Shown piece by piece: positions 46,111-55,100 of a stretch of DNA of 64,000 nucleotides (position 1 is its first letter; the number at the start of each line of letters is the position of its first letter). This DNA is from Desulfobulbus sp. GTDB taxonomy: Bacteria; Desulfobacterota; Desulfobulbia; Desulfobulbales; Desulfobulbaceae. The position numbers and the translations under genes were made by a program. Where the stretch lies: the NCBI RefSeq assembly GCF_030824455.1, contig NZ_JAVBXR010000033.1, positions 34,454 through 98,453 of the forward strand, written 5' to 3'. Under the pieces are notes generated by a model. That model saw nothing but the letters and a program-made list of their open reading frames with translations, made no database searches and was not told the DNA's origin.

Positions 46111-47022
46111 TCAGCGGTTGGATCGTTTCGCCTGGGGATGGGCCTGATCATACACCTTGGTGAGATGATCGATGTTGATGTGGGTGTACTTCTGGGTGGT
46201 TGACAGGCTGACGTGGCCAAGCAGCTCCTGCACCGTGCGCAGATCCGCGCCCATCTCCAGCAGATGGGTGGCAAAGGAATGACGCAGGGCGTGCGGAGTG
46301 ACCGTCACCCCGATGCCGGCCCGCAGGCCGTACATCTGGACCGAGCGCTCGACGCTGCGGGCGCTCAGCCGGCCGCCTTGACCGTTGAGAAACAGGGCCT
46401 TGCGCTCGGGTTCATGCCCCCGCTGAACCCGGGCCAGACCCAGGGCCTCGCGCTCGGGCAGATAGCGCTCCAGCGCTTCCCGGGCGGCGCGGCCAAAAGG
46501 GATCAGCCGCTCTTTGTTACCCTTGCCGCGCACCCGAAGCATCTCGGCGGGGTAGTCGATATCCTCGTTGTTGCATCCCACCAGCTCGGAAACGCGCATG
46601 CCGGTGGAGTAGAGCAACTCCATCGCCGCCCGGTCGCGCCGCCAGTAGCGATCCTGGGCGACCGGGGCTTCCAGCAGGGCAAAGACCTCGTCCACGGTAA
46701 GAAAGGCCGGGATGTGATGGCCGAGTTTGGGACCGACCACCCCGGCGATGGGGTCTGCGGTCATCAGCCGGGCGCGCTGCAGAAACCGAAAAAAGGTGCG
46801 CAGGGAAGAGAGCTTGCGCGCCACCGAGGCGCTGGCGTTGGTGGCGTAGAGCGAGCCGACAAAGGTCTGCACCATGGCCCCGGTGACGGCGTCGGGCTCA
46901 GCCACAGGGCCGCACGAGCGGAGGAACTCGCGGACGTCGCGCTCGTAGCCGTCGGCGGTGTGGGGCGAATACCCCTTTTCCGCCAGCAGCCAGGTGACGA
47001 ATCGCTCGATAAGGTTGGTCAT
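46111..47022 (-). CDS. xerC: Tyrosine recombinase XerC
   Basis: Resolves chromosome dimers at dif with XerD. The catalytic set is complete: Arg in TGMRVSEL, Lys in GKGNKERL, HALRHSFATHLL, LGHVSLSTTQKYTH with the nucleophile Tyr. It has about 303 residues from ATG 47022; a GTG at 47046 is possible. Located beside hslVU, a common xerC neighbourhood, so it is chromosomal and not an integrase. Confidence 0.92.
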   Translation of the reverse strand: MTNLIERFVTWLLAEKGYSPHTADGYERDVREFLRSCGPVAEPDAVTGAMVQTFVGSLYATNASASVARKLSSLRTFFRFLQRARLMTADPIAGVVGPKLGHHIPAFLTVDEVFALLEAPVAQDRYWRRDRAAMELLYSTGMRVSELVGCNNEDIDYPAEMLRVRGKGNKERLIPFGRAAREALERYLPEREALGLARVQRGHEPERKALFLNGQGGRLSARSVERSVQMYGLRAGIGVTVTPHALRHSFATHLLEMGADLRTVQELLGHVSLSTTQKYTHINIDHLTKVYDQAHPQAKRSNR

Positions 47023-47134
47023 TGCCAAAGAGATGTTGAAACCCACAGGGAGAATGTTTAGTATAGACGATTACCCTTGCTCGATTTATTCGGCAAATAA
47101 AATCGTTCTCAGTTCAGGCGGGTGGGGCCGCTTT

Positions 47135-47383
47135 ATGGCTAAAAAGACCTTCGAAAATGCGCTGGCCAGGCTGGAGCAGATCACCGACGAGCTGGAAAAC
47201 GGCGATCTCAGCCTGGACAAAAGTCTGGAAAAATTCAATGAGGGCATGACGCTGGTGCAGTTCTGCAGCGGCAAGCTCGACGAGGCCAAAAGCCAGGTCG
47301 AACTGCTGCTGAACAAGGACGGCAAACTGGCGAGCGTGCCCTTTGCAGAGGAAGACGGTGGAGATCACGACCTATCTGAATGA
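47135..47383 (+). CDS. xseB: Exodeoxyribonuclease VII small subunit
   Basis: An 82-residue helical subunit: FENALARLEQITDELENGDLSLDKSLEKFNEGM is diagnostic in form. It multimerises on XseA, which is not in this window. It overlaps the start region of ispA, the usual xseB-ispA-dxs order. Confidence 0.92.
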   Translation: MAKKTFENALARLEQITDELENGDLSLDKSLEKFNEGMTLVQFCSGKLDEAKSQVELLLNKDGKLASVPFAEEDGGDHDLSE

Positions 47384-48254
47384 CCAGCGGCAACGGGTCG
47401 AGGACCGTCTCGCCGCCCTCATGCTGGACCCTGTTGGCGACTTTGCCAAGCACATCGAAGCCATGCGCTACAGCCTCTTTGTCGGCGGCAAACGCATTCG
47501 CCCTATTCTTTGTCTGGCCGCGGCCGAGGCGGTGAACAGCGACGCGGCCGTCCGCCAACGCGCCCTGCCCGTGGCCTGCGCCCTGGAATGCATCCACACC
47601 TACTCGCTGATCCACGACGACCTGCCGGCCATGGACGACGACGACCTCCGCCGGGGCAAACCCACCAATCACACTGTGTTTGGGGAGGCGGCCGCCATCC
47701 TTGCCGGCGACGGGTTGCTCACCTTTGCCTTTGATTTGCTCAGCAGCCCGGTTTCCGCCGCCGTCGCCGACCCGGCCCGCATCCGCATCATCCAGACCGT
47801 CGCCCGTGCGGCCGGCCCCCTGGGCATGGTCGGCGGCCAGTCCCTGGACATGATCTACGAGGGGCAGCAGGTGGGCTATGAAACGCTGCGCAGCATCCAC
47901 CGCAGCAAGACCGGCGCGCTGATCACCGCTTCAGTGACCTGCGGGGCGATTGTCGCCGGGGCCAGCGTTGAGCAGGAGGATGCGCTGAAGACCTACGGCG
48001 ATCATATCGGCCTGGCCTTCCAGATCGTCGACGACCTGCTTGACGTCGAGGCCACCACCGAGCAACTGGGCAAGCCGGCGGGCAGCGACGTCAAATCCGA
48101 CAAAGTCACCTACCCCTCGCTGTTTGGCAAGGACATCTCCCGAACCATGGCCAGAGAAGCGGTGCAGGAGGCCCTTGCCGCCCTTGCCGTCTTTGACCGC
48201 CAGGCCGACCCGCTCCGGGCCTTGGCTAATTTCATTGTCGACCGTAAGAAATAG
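47358..48254 (+). CDS. ispA: Polyprenyl synthetase (farnesyl/geranylgeranyl diphosphate synthase)
   Basis: Condenses isopentenyl units to C15 or C20 diphosphates. The first Asp-rich motif is DDLPAMDDDDLRRGK, the second DDLLDVEATTE, with GGKRIRPIL near residue 45. About 298 residues from GTG 47358, which has GAGGAAG upstream; a TTG at 47343 is the alternative. It overlaps xseB and precedes dxs by 2 bases. Confidence 0.93.
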   Translation: MEITTYLNDQRQRVEDRLAALMLDPVGDFAKHIEAMRYSLFVGGKRIRPILCLAAAEAVNSDAAVRQRALPVACALECIHTYSLIHDDLPAMDDDDLRRGKPTNHTVFGEAAAILAGDGLLTFAFDLLSSPVSAAVADPARIRIIQTVARAAGPLGMVGGQSLDMIYEGQQVGYETLRSIHRSKTGALITASVTCGAIVAGASVEQEDALKTYGDHIGLAFQIVDDLLDVEATTEQLGKPAGSDVKSDKVTYPSLFGKDISRTMAREAVQEALAALAVFDRQADPLRALANFIVDRKK

Positions 48255-48256
48255 TT

Positions 48257-50164
48257 ATGCTCATTGTGGATTCCCCGACCGACCACCGCAGCGCCCTGCT
48301 GGACGCCATTGACTCCCCCCGCGACCTGCGCCGGCTCAGCCTGGCGCAAATGGAAGCCCTTGCCCAGGAGCTGCGGGACACCATCATCGCCACCGTGGCC
48401 GAAACCGGCGGACATCTGGCCCCCAGCCTGGGCGTGGTCGAGCTGACCATGGCCCTGCACTACGTGTTCGACACCCCCCGCGACCGTCTGGTCTGGGATG
48501 TGGGCCATCAGGCCTATGCCCACAAACTGCTCACCGGCCGGCGGGACCAGTTCGCCACCCTGCGCCAGCACAAGGGGTTGAGCGGGTTTCCTAAACGGGT
48601 GGAAAGCGAATACGACACGGTCGAGGCCGGCCACAGTTCCACCTCGATCTCCTACGGGCTGGGCATGACTGCAGCCAAGGCCATCCAGAACGACGACGCC
48701 AAGGTGATCGCCATTATCGGCGACGGCTCGATGACCGCCGGCATGGCCTTTGAAGGCCTCAACCACGCCGGCGACCTGGGCCGCAATCTGGTGGTCATTC
48801 TCAACGACAACGAGATGTCGATCTCCAAAAACGTCGGCGCCCTGTCGAGCTTCCTCAGTCGCAAGATGACCGGCAGGACCATCCGCCGCCTGCGCGACCA
48901 CATCGAGGAGCGGTTGCTGGCCCTGTCCTCGGTGGGCGAAAACATCCTCTCGGTGCTGCGCAAAAGCGAAGAGAGCCTGAAGGGCTTCTTCACCCCCGGC
49001 ATGCTGTTCGAGGCCTTGAAATTCAAGTACATCGGTCCGATCCCCGGCCATGAACTGGAAGACCTGATCGCCACCCTGGAAAACGTCCGCGACCACAACC
49101 ACGGCCCGGTGCTGGTGCATGTGATCACCACCAAGGGCAAGGGCTACAAACCAGCCGAGACCCACCCCGGCGACTACCACGGCATCGGTCCCTTTGACGT
49201 TGCCACCGGCGCCCCGAAGAAGAACAAAACCGCCGCTGTTTCCTACACCAAGGTGTTTGGCGACACCCTGTGTCGCCTGGCCCGACAGGACAAGCGGGTG
49301 GCGGCCATCACCGCCGCCATGGCCGGAGGCACTGGCCTGCTGCCCTTTGCCGGCGAGTTTCCCGAGCGTTTTTTTGACGTCGGCATTGCCGAGCAGCACG
49401 CGGTCACCTTTGCCGCCGGCCTGGCCCTGGAAGGCATGCGGCCTTTTTTTGCGGTCTATTCGTCGTTCATGCAGCGCGCCCTGGATCAATTGATCCACGA
49501 CGTCTGCCTGCCCAATCTGCCGGTGACCATTGCCCTGGACCGCAGCGGCGTGGTCGGCGCCGACGGCCCCACCCATCACGGCGTCTTTGATCTTTCTTTT
49601 CTCCATTTCATCCCCAACCTGACGGTGATGGCGCCCAAGGACGAAAACGAGCTGCAGCAGATGCTCTACACCAGCCTTCAGCACAACGGACCGGTGGTGC
49701 TCCGCTACCCCCGAGGCAGCGGCGAAGGCGTCGCCCTTGATTCTTCGTTCCAGAACCTGGAAATCGGCAAAGGGGAAGTGCTGCGGGAAGGCAAGGACCT
49801 GCTCCTCCTGCCGGTGGGCAACCGGGTGTATCCGGCCCTGGCAGCGGCGGCTCGGCTGGAGGAACAAGGCGTCAGCGCGACGGTGATCAATCCCCGGTTC
49901 CTTAAACCGTTGGACACGGAACTGATCGCCGCCTGGGCCGCGCAAACCGGCCGGGTGATCACCATCGAGGACAACAGCGTCCTGGGCGGATTCGGCAGCG
50001 GCGTCCTGCACCTGCTCAACCAACGCGGCCTGCATGTGCCGATCACCCTTCTCGGTTATGACGACGCCTTTGTCGAGCACGGCCCGCAACCCACCCTGTG
50101 GCGCAGTGCGGGCATCGACGCCGACGGCATTGTCCTCGCCGCCACCGAACTCATGCGCCGGTAG
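48257..50164 (+). CDS. dxs: 1-deoxy-D-xylulose-5-phosphate synthase
   Basis: A thiamine-diphosphate enzyme making DXP from pyruvate and glyceraldehyde 3-phosphate, for isoprenoids and for pyridoxal phosphate (pdxA at 13.7 kb). Landmarks are DVGHQAYAHKLLTGR, the ThDP motif GDGSMTAGMAFEGLNHAG, and the pyrimidine-binding FFDVGIAEQHAVTFAAGLA. It has 635 residues. It is the last gene of the xseB-ispA-dxs set before the vsr-methyltransferase pair. Confidence 0.97.
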   Translation: MLIVDSPTDHRSALLDAIDSPRDLRRLSLAQMEALAQELRDTIIATVAETGGHLAPSLGVVELTMALHYVFDTPRDRLVWDVGHQAYAHKLLTGRRDQFATLRQHKGLSGFPKRVESEYDTVEAGHSSTSISYGLGMTAAKAIQNDDAKVIAIIGDGSMTAGMAFEGLNHAGDLGRNLVVILNDNEMSISKNVGALSSFLSRKMTGRTIRRLRDHIEERLLALSSVGENILSVLRKSEESLKGFFTPGMLFEALKFKYIGPIPGHELEDLIATLENVRDHNHGPVLVHVITTKGKGYKPAETHPGDYHGIGPFDVATGAPKKNKTAAVSYTKVFGDTLCRLARQDKRVAAITAAMAGGTGLLPFAGEFPERFFDVGIAEQHAVTFAAGLALEGMRPFFAVYSSFMQRALDQLIHDVCLPNLPVTIALDRSGVVGADGPTHHGVFDLSFLHFIPNLTVMAPKDENELQQMLYTSLQHNGPVVLRYPRGSGEGVALDSSFQNLEIGKGEVLREGKDLLLLPVGNRVYPALAAAARLEEQGVSATVINPRFLKPLDTELIAAWAAQTGRVITIEDNSVLGGFGSGVLHLLNQRGLHVPITLLGYDDAFVEHGPQPTLWRSAGIDADGIVLAATELMRR

Positions 50165-50205
50165 CCACGCGCCCCCCACCCCCGCGGACTCGCGCCTACC
50201 CCGCC

Positions 50206-50640
50206 ATGGACACCATCAGCCCGGAAAAACGCAGTTGGACCATGGCGCAGGTCAAAGGACGGGACACCAAGCCGGAGTTGATCGTGCGCGGCCTGCTCCA
50301 CCGCCTGGGCCTTCGCTTCCGGGTGCAACGCAAAGATTTGCCCGGCAAACCGGACATCGTTCTCCCCAAACACAAAACCGTTATTTTTGTCCACGGCTGT
50401 TTCTGGCATCGTCATCCCGGCTGCAAACGGGCCTCCACCCCTGCCGACAATGCGGGGTATTGGCAGGCTAAATTCGCCCGCACCGTTGCCCGCGACGCGG
50501 CTCACCAGATCGCGTTGGAACAACTCGGCTGGCGGGTGCTGGTTGTCTGGGAATGCGAATTGCGCGACATGGAAACTCTGGCCCAACGTTTGGTCGACGC
50601 CTTTCACGCGCTTCACCGGCCCGCGCCGCCCGCCGCCTGA
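50206..50640 (+). CDS. vsr: Very short patch repair endonuclease
   Basis: A 144-residue nuclease that nicks at T:G mismatches made by deamination of 5-methylcytosine. The core reads LPGKPDIVLPKHKTVIFVHGCFWHRHPGC, with the catalytic Asp and His residues, and MAQVKGRDTKPE lies near the start. The C-terminal zinc/His positions look intact. ATG 50206 is preceded by an unrelated upstream extension. It overlaps nothing and lies just before the cytosine methyltransferase, as expected for a Vsr-Dcm pair. Confidence 0.93.
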   Translation: MDTISPEKRSWTMAQVKGRDTKPELIVRGLLHRLGLRFRVQRKDLPGKPDIVLPKHKTVIFVHGCFWHRHPGCKRASTPADNAGYWQAKFARTVARDAAHQIALEQLGWRVLVVWECELRDMETLAQRLVDAFHALHRPAPPAA

Positions 50641-50647
50641 CGTCGTC

Positions 50648-51781
50648 ATGAACGCCCCAAACCTCTCCCCCCGTTCCTCCCGCCCAACTTTTACTGAATT
50701 CTTTGCAGGCAGCGGTCTTGTCAGCCTCGCTCTCGCGCCTTTTTTCCAACCGGTTTGGGTGAACGACATCTGCCCCAAAAAAGCGGCGGTCTACCGGGCA
50801 AACCATGAAGGGGCTCCGTTTAGGTTGGAATCCATTGTCGATGTGCGCGGCGCCGACCTGCCTGCCGCAACGCTCTCGTGGGCCAGTTTCCCTTGCCAGG
50901 ATCTGTCGCTGGCCGGCAACGGCGCCGGCATTCGGGCCAAGCGCAGCGGCCTTGCCTGGGAATGGCTGCGCGTCATCGACGAGATGCGCCACCGCCCGCC
51001 GGTGCTGGCGGCGGAAAACGTGGCGGGTCTGGTCTCCGCTCACAACGGCGGCCATTACCGCGCCCTGCACCAGGCCTTGACCGAACGCGGCTATCTGGTC
51101 GGCGCCATGCTGCTGGACGCCGTGCGCTGGCTGCCGCATTCCCGCCCCCGGGTGTTCGTGGTCGCGGTGGACAGACGCGCCGCCATTCCCTCGTCCTTGC
51201 TGGCGGATGGACCGACCTGGGCACACAACCCCGCCGTCTGCCGCGCGGCTAACGGCTTGGAACATTGGGTGTGGTGGCGCCTGCCCGAACCGGCGCCGCA
51301 CCGGACAACGCTTAGCGATTTGCTTGACCTTGCCGCACCCTGCCATGACGCCGCAACGTCCCGCCGCAATCTCTCCCTGATCCCCGAAGAACATCTCCGC
51401 CGTCTGCAGCAAAGCCCTCTGCCGGCGGTTCCCGGATACAAACGAACCCGCCATGGCCGCCAGGTGCTGGAGCTGCGTTTTGACGACGTCGCCGGCTGCC
51501 TGCGCACCCCAGCCGGAGGCAGCAGCCGGCAAATGCTGGTTGTCCGCCGCGACGACGCCTGGCATACCCGCATCCTCACCCCGCGCGAGGCGGCGCGACT
51601 GATGGGCGCGCCGGACTCCTTCCTTCTGCCGGGAACCAACAGCGACGGCTACAAGGCCATGGGCGACGCTGTGGCCGCCCCGGTTGCCGCGCACCTGGCG
51701 GAACATCTCCTCGTCAAGCTGGCCCAGGCCTGCGCCGGCCTGGATGCACCACAGGCGTCAGGGGCCAGTTCACCTGCATAG
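50648..51781 (+). CDS. DNA (cytosine-5)-methyltransferase
   Basis: A 377-residue enzyme that makes 5-methylcytosine. Motif I is FTEFFAGSG, motif IV the catalytic Cys in FPCQDLSL, motif VI ENVAGLV, motif VIII SRPRVFVV and motif X GYKAMGDAVAAPVA. The target recognition domain (about 215-300) cannot be matched to a sequence by eye. A plain ATG start 8 bases after the vsr stop. No restriction endonuclease is visible on either side, so it is likely solitary. Confidence 0.9.
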   Translation: MNAPNLSPRSSRPTFTEFFAGSGLVSLALAPFFQPVWVNDICPKKAAVYRANHEGAPFRLESIVDVRGADLPAATLSWASFPCQDLSLAGNGAGIRAKRSGLAWEWLRVIDEMRHRPPVLAAENVAGLVSAHNGGHYRALHQALTERGYLVGAMLLDAVRWLPHSRPRVFVVAVDRRAAIPSSLLADGPTWAHNPAVCRAANGLEHWVWWRLPEPAPHRTTLSDLLDLAAPCHDAATSRRNLSLIPEEHLRRLQQSPLPAVPGYKRTRHGRQVLELRFDDVAGCLRTPAGGSSRQMLVVRRDDAWHTRILTPREAARLMGAPDSFLLPGTNSDGYKAMGDAVAAPVAAHLAEHLLVKLAQACAGLDAPQASGASSPA

Positions 51782-52158
51782 CGCCGCCCGGGTGTTTCCC
51801 CGGTTCCTTTGTGCTCATACCAACCAACCGCCTGAATCTGCATTAAAATCTTCCCTGGCATAAAAAGGGGAAGGCAAACCGGCGCAGACTCCACGGACAC
51901 AGGCACTGACATCGCCGCAAATCGCGCCAATCAACAGAATGTCACCCGCCAGCCGGCGCTGAACGGTTCCCAGGTAAAGCCGAATAAGGGTCTGCAGCCA
52001 TTTCTCTTTGGTGAATCCTTAATGAGCAGGTATACAAAAAACAGCACGCCCTCACCGGCATCGTATTGTTGAACGAGTTCCCCCCATTCACCGGGGTGGC
52101 AAGAGCTGGGATTTGCGATTGCAACGAAAGCAGACTTTGCCGCCCGAGGAGGCAAAAG
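51782..52158. other. 377-base non-coding stretch upstream of the giant exported protein
   Basis: No gene is supported here. It contains a weak hairpin (CTTCCC at 51850-51855 with GGGAAG at about 51868-51873) and must hold the promoter of the next gene. GGCAAACC at 51873-51880 recalls a riboswitch fragment, but the rest does not match. Confidence 0.5.
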
Positions 52159-55100
52159 ATGTTGCCAACGATTTTGACAACCAAGGTGCGCAGTGGTTCG
52201 GCGAACAGAATCAATGTGTGGGCTGTCCTGTTCATGCTGGCCTCCCTACTCTTGCCGCTGCACGCTTCTGCCTGGACCCCAGGCCTCAAGGAGGCTGCCG
52301 AAGCAGTGGCCAGAGGGTCGGCTTCAGCGGAGCAGCAGATGCTGGTTTTCCTCAAAAACGAGGAGATCAACCTCATGGGGATCAAAGGGACCGTCTCCAA
52401 GGATGTCTATGCCTCCTGCCAGTCCAATTTCGAGTCGCTCAACACCAAATTTGCTGGTCAGGCCGTTGAAGAGGCAGGATTCCAGACCGACTTCAAGCAG
52501 CGCTCGGCCCAGGCTAAAATCAATCCCGGCACCGACACCGATGTCAATTTTCGCGCCCCGGCGGGCAAGAAGATCGGGCTGGAGGATCTGAAAAAGATCG
52601 AGAGCAACTATCAGCGCATTGCCCGCCAGCATTTCGAAGGGCAAAAACTAAACGTCCCCGAGGGCCGGATCAATACCGACACCGATTTTTTGCCCGATCC
52701 CGGCCAGATGTCGCCCCAGGAATTCAAAAAATGCGCCGAGCATATCAATGCCAACGGCGGCACGGCCTACCAGAGCCCGGAAGCGGTCAACGCCCAGATG
52801 AAGCTCGACGGCAAGTCCACCGCTCCCGTTGATTTGGACGAGGCCATCTCCTTCACCACCGAAGGCAAGGCCCTGGCGCGACATAAACTTTCCGAAGCTC
52901 AAGCGCTGCGCCAAGACGCGGCCGCCATCCGCAAGGCCAATCCGGGCCTGGCGGAGAAACTTGAAGCCCAGGCCCAGCTCTACGAATCCCAGGCCTCGAA
53001 ATACGTCAGCCGGATTGAGGAGGTGAACAACAACCTCCGTCGAGCCAATGGTCTGCCGGAAATTCCCAAAAGCACGGCCGTTGACGGCGAAGACCTCCTC
53101 CAGGGCCTCGACAAAGCCCGGGACAACATCAAATCCCTTAACCGGGGCACCCAAACCGCCACCGATGCATCGGCCATGCGCGCCCTGGAAGAGCAACTGC
53201 TGCAGAAGGCCACCGATCAGACCATCGACACCCTGGCGGAGATTGCCAAGCTCGATCCGATGAAGGCCAACCAGGCCCGCCGGGCCATTGCCGCCGAACT
53301 CAACAACCTGCCCCCGGCCAAGGTCGGCGAGGCCCTGAAACGGCTCGAGCAGACGGTGGGCCCCAACTTCACCAAGAGTATTGCCAACGAAAGCCGCAGA
53401 TTGGCGGAGCTCTCCAAACCCGTGACCCGCACCATTGATGAAGTCGGGCTCTCCGCGGCGGATCGGGCGGTCGACAAGTTGGGCAAGACCGGAGTCAAGG
53501 CGCTCAAGGTCGGCATCATTGCCGGCGGGGCGTATTTCATGGGCAAGGACGGGGTCTACCACGCCCTGGAACAGACCGAGGCCACCGATACCGAGCTCGA
53601 CTTCTTTTATAAAGTCTACAAAAACGCCGCCTGGTACGGGACCGGCATCGGCTACGCCTACGAGGAGGCCGAAAAAGAGGAACTGGCCAGCTACATGCGC
53701 GAGGTCGAGGCAGGACGCAATCCTGGGATGAGCAAACACGTCATCTTCACCATCCTCAAAACGCCCTTTCTCATGGGTCGAGACATCACCGTGGGCATCC
53801 TGTATGCACCGGATGCACTGATCGAGGCCATCACCGGCGCCAAGGAGGCCGAGGCCAAGGAGCGGGCCGCCAAGGAATTTCTGGCCGCGGTCCGGCTGGC
53901 GGTGCTCAATAAAAAGGAAACCGACCGGGCCAAAAATCTGGCCAAAGAGATGGGGGTGCGCCCGGAGGATGAAAAGGCCTTTCTCGACTGTATGTGCCGG
54001 GCCTGCGGCGGCTCCCTGGGCGGTTTTTTCAACCCCGCCTGCACCTCGGATATCGGCCATGGCCCCTGCCAGTGCAACGGCCCGTTGACCATCTGGAAGA
54101 CGCCTCTGCCCATGGGTTCCAATGACCTCCAGTACACCTGCTTTAACAACGTCACCCAAATGCGTCACAACGAGGCCCAGGCCATCTTTGAAAAATGGCG
54201 CCAACGGATGCGTGAGGAAAATTTCAACAGCGCCAAGGAAGACGTGGCCGCGATCAAGGCGCACCTTGAAAAGGGCGAATTTGTCGAAGCCGCTGATCGG
54301 TTCAAGGGAATCAAGGACCTGATCGACGGCTCCATGGCCCCAGGCCCCGGTGACGGCAGCACGAGCAACCTCTCCTACGAACTGAGCACCCGCATCACCA
54401 ACGGCCTGCTGCAACAGGCCCGGGAAAACGCCGCAGATCCGAATTTGGCCAACCCGTTGGCCCAATCGGTGCGCAAGGCCGAGAAGGCACGCGAGGTCAA
54501 CCCGAACAATGCGGAAATCACCAAACGGGTCGCTCAATACAAAGACTGGGAAAAGGCTTGGAGCGAGGTGATCGGCAAGCAGGCGCCGGAGATCAAACGG
54601 CTGGTCGACCAAGGTTATATCAAGACCGCCACCGAACGTTTTGGCCATATTCAGACCGGGATCAACCAGGAACGGTTGCCGCCGCGACACAAGGACCCGC
54701 AGATGGTGGCCCTGGAGGAACTGCTGCGAAAGAAGCGGCTGCCCGAGGCCTATGCGGTGACGCTCACCGAACCGGCCGCGCAAGGACCACGCCCCAAAAT
54801 CTGGCAATGCCCTGCCGCCGACAACTGCAGCATGGTCGAGGTCGGCGCGCACACCTTTGTCACCCAGGAACCAATCATCCTCCGGGCCGATATCACTCCT
54901 GGGGTCGACAACATGTTCTATGTCTGGAACGTGGAGCCCTTTCCGTCCGGCAGCCCCAACTGCAAAACCGAAATCGTTGACAACCGAATGACCCTGCGTT
55001 GCCCGGCTCGAGGCAACTATCTCGTTTCCGTCCGTGGTCAGAGCGGCGACACCTCGATGCTTGGGCACGCCTCACAACAGGTTGCGGTTGGGGTGGAGAC

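Noticed and set aside
46099..46120. Hairpin at the end of xerC
   Set aside because: Only 8 bp, overlaps the stop codon and lacks a T run; not a convincing terminator.
46111..47022. XerC as an integrase marking an island
   Set aside because: Sequence, length and neighbourhood (hslUV) match the housekeeping chromosome-dimer recombinase.
51867..51910. GGCAAACC stretch resembling part of a c-di-GMP (GEMM) riboswitch upstream of the exported protein
   Set aside because: The matching GGGACGCAAAGCC half and closing helices are absent; only a short fragment agrees.
52648..55068. Long open frame (about 806 codons) antisense to the exported protein; similar ones oppose dnaE, dxs and the molybdoenzyme
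   Set aside because: High-GC frames opposite strong genes; no ribosome site and no protein-like conservation in their translations.
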